Assembly (NCBI GenBank): GCA_013696915.1
Contig: JACCXR010000255.1
Span: 1 to 16,238 of the forward strand
From: Euzebyaceae bacterium
Lineage (GTDB): Bacteria; Actinomycetota; Nitriliruptoria; Euzebyales; Egibacteraceae
DNA length: 16,238 bases
Direction of reading: 5' to 3'
Below are positions 7,371 through 13,696 of this stretch, piece by piece (position 1 is the stretch's first letter; every line of letters starts with the position of its first letter). Below the pieces are notes generated by a model that worked only from the letters and a program-made list of their open reading frames with translations, was not told the DNA's origin and did no database searches. Both the position numbers and the translations under genes were made by a program.

Positions 7371-8073
7371 TGCCTGCTCCTGTCCGTGCGGACGTGGTCG
7401 GTTCGCTGATGTGGCAGATGCACTCGCCGGCGCCGCCGGCGATCGTCTGTCGTCGGGAGATCTTGGTGCCGAGGATCTTCTGGAACAGCGCCGCCTCGTA
7501 GGCGCAGAGTTCGGGGTGGGCCTTGGCGACGTCCTTGACGGCGCAGTGCCCCTGCTTCAGCTGCAGGACGGTCGCGCCGTCGGGCGCGGTGACCGGCTGG
7601 ACCTCGGCGAGGAAGCCGTCGTCGCTGAGCAGTCGAGCGAGCCCCACTGTGCGGGCGGCGGGATCGGGCGTGTTCTCAAGCGCGGCGGCATAGCGCTCGC
7701 CCTGCCGCTCCATGCGCCACCGGAGGAAGCCGCGCAGCGCGGACCGCCCGTGCGCCATCTCCAGGTAGTCCAGCAGCTCGGAGGCGAACTCCGCCGACCG
7801 GTCCGGGAACAGCCGGCGCGCCTTGTCGGTGAGCCCGTAGTGCAGCCCGGGTCGGCCGGGACCGTCACGCCGGACCGGCTCGCCGGTGACGAGGCCGCTG
7901 CGCTCGAGGACCTGGAGGTGGCGGCGGACGGCGACCTCGGACATCCCGAGCTCGCCCGCCAGCTCCGCGACGCCGCGGCGCTGGACCCGCAGGAGATCGA
8001 CCACCTGGGCGCGCGGGCCTCCGAGGAGGTCCACGAGCGTGGATGGCGCGGCGGCGTTGAGGCTGGCTCTCAC
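7354..8073 (-). CDS. sufR: SufR, Fe-S sensing winged-helix repressor of the suf operon
   Basis: Using the GTG at 8073, this is a 239-residue regulator with an N-terminal winged helix (from about residue 18, including GVAELAGELGMSEVAVRRHL and LVTGEPVRRDGPGRPG) and a C-terminal cysteine cluster. The cysteines lie at 177, 190, 218 and 220, with a Cys-x12-Cys spacing followed by CIC; SufR proteins bind a [4Fe-4S] cluster through such residues. Apo/holo switching lets SufR repress suf genes when clusters are sufficient. It is the first gene of the operon and overlaps sufB by 17 nt, so feedback would cover the whole set. A GTG at 8109 is also in frame (12 more residues), but that stretch contains the palindromes that look like operators, and neither start has a clear Shine-Dalgarno sequence, so the transcript may be leaderless. 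Confidence 0.9.
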   Translation of the reverse strand: MRASLNAAAPSTLVDLLGGPRAQVVDLLRVQRRGVAELAGELGMSEVAVRRHLQVLERSGLVTGEPVRRDGPGRPGLHYGLTDKARRLFPDRSAEFASELLDYLEMAHGRSALRGFLRWRMERQGERYAAALENTPDPAARTVGLARLLSDDGFLAEVQPVTAPDGATVLQLKQGHCAVKDVAKAHPELCAYEAALFQKILGTKISRRQTIAGGAGECICHISEPTTSARTGAGNGHQG

Positions 8074-8076
8074 ACC

Positions 8077-8108
8077 AGTAGTTCTACCACTTTGTTGAGA
8101 AATTCTCA
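8077..8108. promoter_or_regulatory. Putative SufR operator region: two dyads in front of sufR
   Basis: TGAGAAATTCTCA (8096-8108) is a perfect 13-bp palindrome. AGTAGTTCTACCACT (8077-8091) is an imperfect 15-bp dyad with 12 matching positions plus the centre. Both lie immediately upstream of the likely sufR start at 8073, in an AT-richer island within very GC-rich DNA, as expected for a promoter/operator of an autoregulated operon. No convincing -35/-10 pair was identified. Binding by SufR is inferred from position only. Confidence 0.5.
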
Positions 8109-8110
8109 CC

Positions 8111-8135
8111 CCGGCGCGATCACAGCGCGCGCCGG
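8111..8135 (-). terminator. Hairpin after the nucleotide-sugar pyrophosphorylase gene
   Basis: CCGGCGCG (8111-8118) pairs with CGCGCCGG (8128-8135) over a 9-nt loop, starting about 20 nt after the stop of the leftward gene at 8155 and just before the suf control region. There is no U-tract, which is common for actinobacterial hairpin terminators. It would insulate the suf operon from readthrough. Confidence 0.45.
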
Positions 8136-8154
8136 CGCCCCGTGAGCGGTCCGC

Positions 8155-9285
8155 TCAGGCGCGGTCGACGACCAGGCTGCCGTTCGGCAGCTCGACGTCG
8201 TTCCACAGCTTCGCCCCCCGCAGCTCGTTGCGGTCGCCCACGACGGCGCGGGCCCCGACGATCGAGTCCTGGAGCACCGCGCCCCTGCCGATCCGGGCGC
8301 CGGCGCAGACGATCGAGTTGACGATCTCCGCGTCCTCGCCGACGGCCACGTCGTCGAACAGGACGCAGTTTTCCAGCTGGGCGCCCGCGCCGACGGTGCT
8401 GCGGTGCCCGAGCACGGTGCGACCGAAGAGCTGGGCGCCCTGGTCGATCAGGCAGTCGTCGCCGAGCACGGCCGGGTGGATGACGATCGCCCCCTCCCGC
8501 TTGGTGCCGGCCCCCTCCCACAGGCCGTCCTCGGTGTGGCCGCCGGCGGGCCACCACTCGACACGGCCTTCGAGGACGTGGCGGTTGGCCCCGAGGAAGT
8601 GGCGCGGCCGACCGGTGTCGAGCCAGTACCCGCCGTCGAGCATGCCGTAGAGCGGCTCGCGGTCGTCGACCATCTTCGGGAGCAGCGCGGTCTCGAACGA
8701 GTGGAAGGCGCCTTTCGGGATCCGGCGCAGGACCTCGGGTGAGAGCATGAGGATTCCGGCGTTGACCAGCCGGGAGTCGGTCTCCTCGGGTGCCGGCTTC
8801 TCCAGGAAGCGCTCCACGCGGCCGTCCCCGCCCAGCTCCAGCACGCCGAACTCGGAGACGTTGCGGACCGACGTGAGCCAGAAGGTCAGCGACGCCTCCC
8901 GTTCGCGGTGGAACGCCTCCAGCGCGCGGACGCTCGGGGTGGCGACGACGTCGCCGTTCATCCAGAGCAGCGGCCGGTCGTCGAACGCGCCCTCGTCGGC
9001 ACACCACCGCAGCGCGCCACCGGTGCCGAGCGGCTCCGGCTCCACGATCAGCCGCAGATTGAGGCCGAGGCGCGCCGCCTCCTCCTCCACCGCGGAGAAC
9101 CGATCGGCGTTGTAGCCCAAGGCAAGCGTCACGTCGGTGATCCCGCTCGCTGCGAGGTGCATCAGCTGGTGGACGACCAGGGGCCGGTTGGCGACGGGGA
9201 TCAACGGCTTGGGCAGATTCGTGGTGACCGGCCGCAGTCTGGTCCCCTTGCCGCCGGCGAGGATGACGGCCTGCAACTCAGGCAA
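8155..9285 (-). CDS. NDP-sugar pyrophosphorylase (mannose-1-phosphate guanylyltransferase-like) with beta-helix tail
   Basis: A 376-residue sugar-nucleotidyltransferase that joins an NTP and a sugar 1-phosphate to make an activated sugar and pyrophosphate. The N-terminal Rossmann-like domain has the signature LAGGKGTRLRPVTTNLPKPL at 9-28 with catalytic Arg/Lys residues, then EPEPLGTGGAL near 82-92, LLWMNGDVV near 105-113 for metal and product binding, FLEKP, and VNAGILMLSP. From about residue 265 a left-handed beta-helix of hexapeptide repeats follows (GDDCLIDQGAQLFGRTVLG and later repeats). This layout is shared by GDP-mannose and dTDP/UDP-glucose pyrophosphorylases; which nucleotide and sugar it uses cannot be decided here. 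The start is TTG at 9285 with a strong AGGAGG six bases upstream. It lies 28 nt after the S1-domain gene. Confidence 0.88.
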   Translation of the reverse strand: MPELQAVILAGGKGTRLRPVTTNLPKPLIPVANRPLVVHQLMHLAASGITDVTLALGYNADRFSAVEEEAARLGLNLRLIVEPEPLGTGGALRWCADEGAFDDRPLLWMNGDVVATPSVRALEAFHREREASLTFWLTSVRNVSEFGVLELGGDGRVERFLEKPAPEETDSRLVNAGILMLSPEVLRRIPKGAFHSFETALLPKMVDDREPLYGMLDGGYWLDTGRPRHFLGANRHVLEGRVEWWPAGGHTEDGLWEGAGTKREGAIVIHPAVLGDDCLIDQGAQLFGRTVLGHRSTVGAGAQLENCVLFDDVAVGEDAEIVNSIVCAGARIGRGAVLQDSIVGARAVVGDRNELRGAKLWNDVELPNGSLVVDRA

Positions 9286-9313
9286 GGTGCGCCTCCTGTC
9301 CGCCGGCGCGCTG

Positions 9314-9685
9314 CTACTGCCGGGCCCGCTTCCGGCGCCGGACCTCGCCCTGGATCATGTCGGACTGGTGCATGAACTTGCGGAGCCGTTGGTTGAACTC
9401 CTTGTCCGGCTTCGTGGTCTGCCGGCGCTGCACCTCGTCCTCCCAATTGGCGTCGGCGCGCTTGATCGACAGGTCGATGCGCCCGTCGTCCTTGATCCCG
9501 ACGACCTTGACCGTGACCTCTTGGCCTTCGGTGAGGTACGCGTGGATGTTCTCGACGAAGTCCCGGTGCACCTCACTGATGTGCACGAGCCCTGTCGTGT
9601 CCGGCTCCACCTCGACGAACGCGCCGAAGTCGTGGAGGCGGACGACCTTGCCGGTGACGATGCTGCCTGGCTGTACGGACACCAT
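9314..9685 (-). CDS. Small S1-domain RNA-binding protein
   Basis: A 123-residue protein with one S1 (OB-fold) domain at about 6-75: PGSIVTGKVVRLHDFGAFVE, then GLVHISEVHRDFVENIHAYL, then GQEVTVKVVGIKDDGRIDLS. A charged tail rich in Lys/Arg follows and ends GEVRRRKRARQ. Single-S1 proteins of this size (YugI/general stress protein 13-like) bind RNA and some associate with ribosomes; the precise role here is unknown. AGGAG sits almost against the ATG at 9685, so the adjacent GTG at 9682, with four bases of spacing, may be the true start; the difference is one residue. It is probably co-transcribed with the pyrophosphorylase and is divergent from the oxidoreductase gene over a 116-nt intergenic region. 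Confidence 0.85.
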   Translation of the reverse strand: MVSVQPGSIVTGKVVRLHDFGAFVEVEPDTTGLVHISEVHRDFVENIHAYLTEGQEVTVKVVGIKDDGRIDLSIKRADANWEDEVQRRQTTKPDKEFNQRLRKFMHQSDMIQGEVRRRKRARQ

Positions 9686-9801
9686 TCTCCTCTCGCGGCG
9701 CGCGGCACCGCAGGTCGTTCAGGGGTGGAGGCCCCAGGCTATCAGCCCCATCGGACTCTGCCGTCCGGTGCGCGCGCGCCGCGGCCTGCTTTGATACGCC
9801 C

Positions 9802-10794
9802 ATGAAGGCGATCGTGGTGTCCAGCCCCGGCGGTCCGGAGGCCCTGACCATGGTGGACCGACCCCCACCGGAGCCGGGTCCCGGCGAGCTCCTGGTCCGG
9901 GTCGGCGCGACGGCCGTCAACCGCGCCGACGTTCTCCAGCGCCAGGGCCGCTACCCCCCGCCGGAGGGCGTCACGGACATCCTCGGCCTGGAGATGGCGG
10001 GCGAGGTCGAGCGCGTCGGTCACGGCGTCACGTGGTGGACGCCGGGGGACCCAGTGTGCGCGGTCCTTCCCGGCGGCGGCTACGCCGAGCGGGTGGTGAT
10101 CCCGGCAGAGGTCGCGATGCCGCTGCCGCCGGGCCTGGGGATGGTCGAGGCCGCCGCCGTGCCGGAGGTGTTCACCACGGCGTGGGACAACCTCGTGAAC
10201 CGGGGCCGGCTGGCCGCCGGCGAGACGGCGCTGGTCCACGGCGGCTCGAGCGGCGTGGGCACCGCGGCGATCCAGATCGCGCGGCTGCGGAGCGCCCGCG
10301 TGCTCGTGACGGCGGGGTCGGCGGCGAAGCTGGAGGCCTGCCGGGCGCTCGGCGCCGACGCCGGGATCGACTACCGGGAGCGGGAGGACTTCGACGCCTC
10401 GGTGGGCGAGCTCACGGGCGGCCGCGGTGTGGACGTCGTGCTCGACATCGTCGGCGGTGCGTATCTCGGCCGGAACCTGCGCTGCCTCGCCCCCGAAGGC
10501 CGCCTGATCGTCATCGGGCTCATGGGCGGCGCCAAGGCCGAGCTCGACCTCGGTCTCATGCTCAGCGGTAGGCTGTCCATCGGTGCCTCGACGCTGCGGG
10601 CCCGGCCGGTGGCCGCGAAGGCGGCGCTGGCGGACGAACTCGTGCGGCTGTTGTGGCCGGCGTTCGGCGACGGGACCCTCCGCCCCGTGATCGACCGGGT
10701 CCTGCCGTTGGAGCGCGTCGCAGAGGCGCACGCCGCGATGGAGGCCTCCGACCACGTCGGGAAGATCGTCCTCACGATGGGCGACGCGGCGTGA
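9802..10794 (+). CDS. PIG3-type NAD(P)H quinone oxidoreductase (zinc-free MDR family)
   Basis: A 330-residue medium-chain dehydrogenase/reductase of the quinone oxidoreductase branch, predicted to reduce quinones or similar carbonyl substrates with NADPH. The PIG3 signature NRADVLQRQGRYPPPEGV is at 40-57. A glycine-rich nucleotide-binding loop, VHGGSSGVGTAAIQIA, is at 145-160, followed by LGADAGIDY (NADPH-binding strand region) and GRGVDVVLDIVGG. The cysteines and histidines that bind structural or catalytic zinc in alcohol dehydrogenases are absent, as expected. The ATG at 9802 has no clear Shine-Dalgarno; TTTGATAC ends about seven bases upstream, so a leaderless mRNA is possible. The true substrate is unknown. 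Confidence 0.9.
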   Translation: MKAIVVSSPGGPEALTMVDRPPPEPGPGELLVRVGATAVNRADVLQRQGRYPPPEGVTDILGLEMAGEVERVGHGVTWWTPGDPVCAVLPGGGYAERVVIPAEVAMPLPPGLGMVEAAAVPEVFTTAWDNLVNRGRLAAGETALVHGGSSGVGTAAIQIARLRSARVLVTAGSAAKLEACRALGADAGIDYREREDFDASVGELTGGRGVDVVLDIVGGAYLGRNLRCLAPEGRLIVIGLMGGAKAELDLGLMLSGRLSIGASTLRARPVAAKAALADELVRLLWPAFGDGTLRPVIDRVLPLERVAEAHAAMEASDHVGKIVLTMGDAA

Positions 10795-10883
10795 ACAGAC
10801 CCGCGACGGGCGCCGACAGCCCCCGGCCGTCATGGTCGGAGGCTTTCGCGCGCTCGACGACGACCCCGATGAGGGCAAGTAAC

Positions 10884-11090
10884 GTGGACGACGTGGCTCC
10901 CACCGACGAGCAACTCACCGTTCCAGAGGTGGCTCGGCGCCTCGGGATGCCGGGCGGCGATGTCTATCGCCTTCTGTTCCGAGGAGAGCTGGCGGGCGGG
11001 CCGGCTGAGGACGGTGCCGTATACGTGTCGGCGGTGTCTGTCGACGAGTACGCGGCTGCCCGCCAACCGGGACAAACTTTCCCGCGCTGA
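10884..11090 (+). CDS. Small excisionase-type helix-turn-helix protein
   Basis: A 68-residue protein with a MerR/excisionase-like DNA-binding motif: LTVPEVARRLGMPGGDVYRLLFRGEL at 11-36, followed by AVYVSAVSVDEYAAA, the usual wing and closing helix of HTH_17-type proteins. The GTG at 10884 is preceded by GAGG nine bases upstream; an ATG at 10869 is in frame and would add five residues. It lies 89 nt after the oxidoreductase gene. Its stop at 11090 is where recognizable coding sequence of the converging GntR remnant ends, so the locus may have been rearranged. It could be an orphan phage-type excisionase, which would fit the degraded integrase 1.6 kb away, or a chromosomal regulator with no mobile history. 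Confidence 0.65.
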   Translation: MDDVAPTDEQLTVPEVARRLGMPGGDVYRLLFRGELAGGPAEDGAVYVSAVSVDEYAAARQPGQTFPR

Positions 11091-11467
11091 GTCCGCATCC
11101 GGGCGAGCGCCTCGCGCGCGGGCCCCAGCTGCGGCTCGCCGGGATCGGCCGCCGCAAGCTCCAGGGCGTCGCGCTCCACGAGGACCCGCAGGTGGAGCAA
11201 GTCGACAACGGCACCTGACCGAGGAGCAGCAGGTTCCCCAGTGCGAGGCGGGCCGAGTCCACCGCGCGCTCGTCGGACAGCCGGGGGCGGGCGGTGCTTA
11301 CCCGCTCGCCGCCGCTGACGAGCCCCTGGGCCTGCAGGATGCGCAGCGCCTCGCGGATCGTCGAGCGGCTCAGGCCCGAACTGGTCGGTCAGGTCCTTCT
11401 CGGTGGGCGACTGGGTGCCCAGGGCCAGCGCACCGGAGATGATCCGGTCACGCAGTTGCTGCGCCAC
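11091..11467 (-). pseudogene. Frameshifted, truncated GntR/FadR-family regulator
   Basis: Reading leftward from the GTG at 11467, the frame gives a GntR start, QQLRDRIISGALALG and then PTEKDLTDQFG. The sequence then shifts at the CCC run at 11375-11377 (GGG in the coding strand) and continues in another frame as LSRSTIREALRILQAQGLVS, the recognition helix and wing of the family. A second shift near 11205-11220 is needed to reach VDLLHLRVLVERDALELAAA, the start of an FCD effector domain. After about 40 residues of FCD the homology stops at the end of the small HTH gene, so most of the effector domain (normally about 120 residues) is missing. No single frame encodes a working regulator. It lies upstream of and divergent from the hydrolase gene, the usual position for its regulator. 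Confidence 0.8.
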
Positions 11468-11555
11468 GAGCAGGCTGAGGGGGCCTGATCACCGGCTCGA
11501 AGGCCGACGGTGAGCCGGAAGGCATGTGGGCGCACCTTCTCGTGGGGAGCTGCAG

Positions 11556-11591
11556 GCTGCCTCTTGACTGCTTGTCTGAGCAAGAGGCAGC
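11556..11591. promoter_or_regulatory. 11-bp inverted repeat upstream of the cysteine hydrolase gene
   Basis: GCTGCCTCTTG (11556-11566) and CAAGAGGCAGC (11581-11591) are exact reverse complements around a 14-nt spacer. The spacer holds two smaller, mutually exclusive dyads (CTTG/CAAG and TGCT/AGCA around TGTCTG). It lies between the GntR remnant and the hydrolase gene, 48 nt before its start, so it may be the operator of the lost regulator or a leader hairpin. A TTGACT within the left arm resembles a -35 box, but I see no well-spaced -10. Confidence 0.5.
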
Positions 11592-11639
11592 GTAGAGCGG
11601 GCCATCCGGCTGCCGCGCCCCGCGAGCGAGGAGACCGCC

Positions 11640-12245
11640 ATGTCCATCGATCCGTCGAGCACCGCCGTGGTCCTCATCGAGTACCAGAACGACTTCACGT
11701 CCGAAGGCGGGGTCCTGCACGAGGCCGTCGAGCCCGTCATGGCCAAGACCGGGATGCTCGACAACACCCTCCGCGTGGTCGAGGCCGCCCGGGCCGCCGG
11801 CGCGACGATCATGCACGCGCCGATCACGTTCAAGCCCGGCTACACCGAGCTCAGCGCGCACCCCTACGGGATCCTCAAGGGCGTGGTGGACGGCAACGCG
11901 TTCGTGAAGGGCGGGTGGGGCGCGGAGATCGTCGACGACCTCGCTCCCCGGGAAGACGACATCGTCGTGGAGGGCAAGCGCGGGCTGGACACGTTCGCCT
12001 CCACCAACCTCGACTTCATGCTGCGCAGCAAGGGAATCCGCACGGTCGTCCTCGGCGGCTTCCTCACCAACTGCTGCGTGGAGTCGACAATGCGCTCGGC
12101 GTACGAGAACGGCTACGAGGTCATCACCCTGACCGACTGCGTCGCGGCCACCTCGGTCGAGGAGCACGACAACGCGATCAGCTATGACTTCCCGATGTTC
12201 TCCAAGCCCATGACCGCCGACGAGGTCATCGAGCAGCTGAGCTGA
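11640..12245 (+). CDS. Isochorismatase-family cysteine hydrolase
   Basis: A 201-residue member of the isochorismatase-like hydrolase family (nicotinamidase, carbamoylase, isochorismatase). The catalytic cysteine is in GGFLTNCCVESTMRSA (Cys146 by the TNxCVxST pattern) and the lysine in VEGKRGLDTF (Lys113). The cis-peptide turn region GGFLTN is intact. The N-terminal motif reads LIEYQNDF, where most relatives have LIDxQNDF, so the usual catalytic Asp is Glu14. I believe this variant recurs in a subgroup of the family rather than being a lesion. The substrate is unknown. The ATG at 11640 has GAGGAG seven bases upstream. The gene is intact while the regulator upstream is broken and the region downstream is decayed. 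Confidence 0.9.
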   Translation: MSIDPSSTAVVLIEYQNDFTSEGGVLHEAVEPVMAKTGMLDNTLRVVEAARAAGATIMHAPITFKPGYTELSAHPYGILKGVVDGNAFVKGGWGAEIVDDLAPREDDIVVEGKRGLDTFASTNLDFMLRSKGIRTVVLGGFLTNCCVESTMRSAYENGYEVITLTDCVAATSVEEHDNAISYDFPMFSKPMTADEVIEQLS

Positions 12246-12249
12246 AGAA

Positions 12250-12282
12250 CGAAGTCCTTCCGACGGCAGAGTGCCGACTTCG
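12250..12282 (+). terminator. Hairpin just after the cysteine hydrolase gene
   Basis: CGAAGT (12250-12255) pairs with ACTTCG (12277-12282), and inside it CGGCA (12264-12268) pairs with TGCCG (12272-12276) over a GAG loop. The two stems stack, with an 8-nt bulge on the left side. It starts five bases after the stop at 12245. No U-tract follows. Confidence 0.5.
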
Positions 12283-12333
12283 GCGACGAGTGCCCCCGCC
12301 GCCTCACATCCGCTGGAGGATGGGCCAACCCGC

Positions 12334-12544
12334 TCAGCTCGACAAGACGAGCTCTTCGGTGATCGGCTCGCCGCTGCGGGTCCGTCCGTCGTCCTTCCTG
12401 GCCATCGTCACCTCCCGCAAGCAGCCGTCGATACCTCTTGCGGATCGACATCCCGTGAATCGCCAACTCCGAGCGTTTCCCTCCCCGCACCAGGACGATG
12501 ACCTCCAACGGGGACGCGCTGCGAGTCGCGCTCACCAGTGCCAC
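12334..12544 (-). pseudogene. Remnant resembling a toxin-antitoxin pair
   Basis: On the minus strand, 12408-12544 encodes a fragment with EVIVLVRGGKRSELAIHGMS followed by IRKRYRRLLAGG, which looks like the C-terminus of a small toxin family ending in an IHAM-x-MR-x-YR-x-LL pattern. Directly after it, the ATG at 12405 begins MARKDDGRTRSGEPITEEL, close to the start of antitoxins usually paired with such toxins, but the frame ends after 23 residues at 12334. The toxin fragment runs on in frame past its expected end, and its N-terminal part is not found upstream. I recognise this by pattern memory only; the region may simply be non-coding. Confidence 0.4.
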
Positions 12545-12654
12545 GTCTGGGGGCGGTTCTTCGCCACCCTCGGCTACCAGACATGCGCGCCGCCGGTCTG
12601 CCGGGGCGGTGGCGACCAGAAGGCGTGACGCGGGACCGGGGCGCGCGAGCCGCT

Positions 12655-13200
12655 ACGCGCCAGGCGCTGCGGCAGAGTGAGGCGTTCGGGCTGCGGGTGG
12701 CCGACATCGGCTTCGCGGGCAGCGCGTCGAGATCCGCCAGCAGATGAGGCACGTCACCCGGCAGGGCCTCGTGGTCGCGCCGCCCGACGCGCGGCAAGGC
12801 GCGCACGGTACCGCTGCCGAGACGGTGGCCGCCGCGGTCGCCGAGCGCCTGCGCGGCTTCCCGGCCGAGCGCGACGGGCTCGTGCTCACCAACCGGCGGG
12901 CGTGGCCGATCAACCGGGGCAGCTTCAACGCCCTGGGTGAAAGCCGACGGTCGGCGCGGCGGGGCAGAGCCGGGCCGGGAGAACGGCATGCACGCGCTCA
13001 GGCACCACCACGCGAGCGTGCTCCTGGGCGGGGGGTGTCCATCCGGGGACTGGCGGACTACCTCGGCCACGTGGACCCGGCTTCACGCTGCGGGTCTACA
13101 CCCACCTGATGCCGGCCGGCGAGGACCGCGCCCGCCGGGAGGTCGATGCGGCGTCCTCGCGTGAGCCAGATGTGAGCCAGGCGGTCCGCTGGACCAGGTT
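12655..13200 (+). pseudogene. Multiply frameshifted tyrosine recombinase (phage-type integrase) remnant
   Basis: Integrase segments appear in order but in all three frames. LRQSEAFGLRVADI (with the first catalytic Arg) starts near 12665. QRVEIRQQMRHVTRQGLVVA and TVAAAVAERLRGF follow in a second frame from about 12720. ENGMHALRHHHASVLLGGG (the His-x2-Arg box) is near 12980. VSIRGLADYLGHVDP (the late His) is near 13033. RVYTHLMPAGEDRARREVDA with the catalytic Tyr is near 13095. At least three frameshifts are required, so no functional enzyme is made. The N-terminal arm-binding and core-binding domains are not recognisable upstream. The end near 13200 is approximate. No tRNA gene or attachment repeat was found next to it. 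It shows that a mobile element once sat between the hydrolase gene and infA. Confidence 0.85.
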
Positions 13201-13234
13201 CCTGCCGGTCAGCGCCTTGTGGGCGGCGGCTCGG

Positions 13235-13537
13235 CTATTTGTAGCGGTACGTGATGCGCCCGCGGGTGAGGTCGTAGGGCGACAGCTCGACCGTCACGCG
13301 GTCGCCCGGCAGGATCCTGATGTAGTGCTTGCGCATCTTACCGGAGATGTGCCCGAGCACGCCGTGACCGTTGTCGAGCTTCACCCGGAACATCGTGTTC
13401 GGCAGCGCCTCCTCGACGACGCCCTCGAGTTCGAGCGCGGCCTCCTTGACGGTGCCGGCCCGCGCCTCGCGCTTGGCCCTGGTCTCCTCGTCCACGTATC
13501 GTCTGGACGGGGTGCGTCCGCTGCGTCTGCGTGCCAT
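13235..13537 (-). CDS. infA: Translation initiation factor IF-1 with basic N-terminal extension
   Basis: A 100-residue protein whose last about 70 residues are a canonical IF-1 OB fold: LELEGVVEEALPNTMFRVKL from 35, SGKMRKHYIRILPGDRVTVE at 65-84, and the C-terminal PYDLTRGRITYRYK. IF-1 binds the 30S A site during initiation. The usual length is about 72-73; here about 27 extra residues, MARRRSGRTPSRRYVDEETR then AKREARAG, precede the fold. The ATG at 13537 is the only ATG in frame before the domain; a GTG at residue 15 would give 86 residues. The Shine-Dalgarno is weak (AAAGG about 14 bases upstream). The gene is outside the rpmJ-rpsM context where actinobacterial infA normally lies, so it may be a second copy. 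Confidence 0.93.
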   Translation of the reverse strand: MARRRSGRTPSRRYVDEETRAKREARAGTVKEAALELEGVVEEALPNTMFRVKLDNGHGVLGHISGKMRKHYIRILPGDRVTVELSPYDLTRGRITYRYK

Positions 13538-13626
13538 GCGAGAGGGTGCGCCTTTCTGCAAGAGTCCGAGGGGCCGGCCGCGACCGCGCAGGTTCACCGG
13601 AACGAGAGCGGCCGCCAGGAAAGACC

Positions 13627-13635
13627 AAGCTACCA
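13627..13635 (-). promoter_or_regulatory. Possible extended -10 element for infA
   Basis: On the minus strand the sequence reads TGGTAGCTT, matching TGn-TAnnnT, about 90 nt upstream of the infA start in the divergent infA-fhs region. No -35 match was found at a normal distance. A weak call based on pattern only. Confidence 0.25.
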
Positions 13636-13696
13636 GAACGGTCCCGGCCGCGGACCGTGGCCGGCGTCCCCCGGGGGCGCTCGAGAGGAGACCGCT

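Noticed and set aside
13100..13234. A tRNA gene or attachment site next to the integrase remnant.
   Set aside because: No tRNA-like cloverleaf or T-loop sequence and no matching direct repeat were found by eye.
13109..13696. The in-frame upstream extension of fhs.
   Set aside because: It crosses the integrase remnant and infA antisense, shows no similarity to the ligase family, and the GTG at 13697 has a good ribosome binding site.
13538..13696. A folate riboswitch or other leader RNA in front of fhs.
   Set aside because: I saw only short GC-rich dyads (for example GGTCC/GGACC) and no recognisable riboswitch core.
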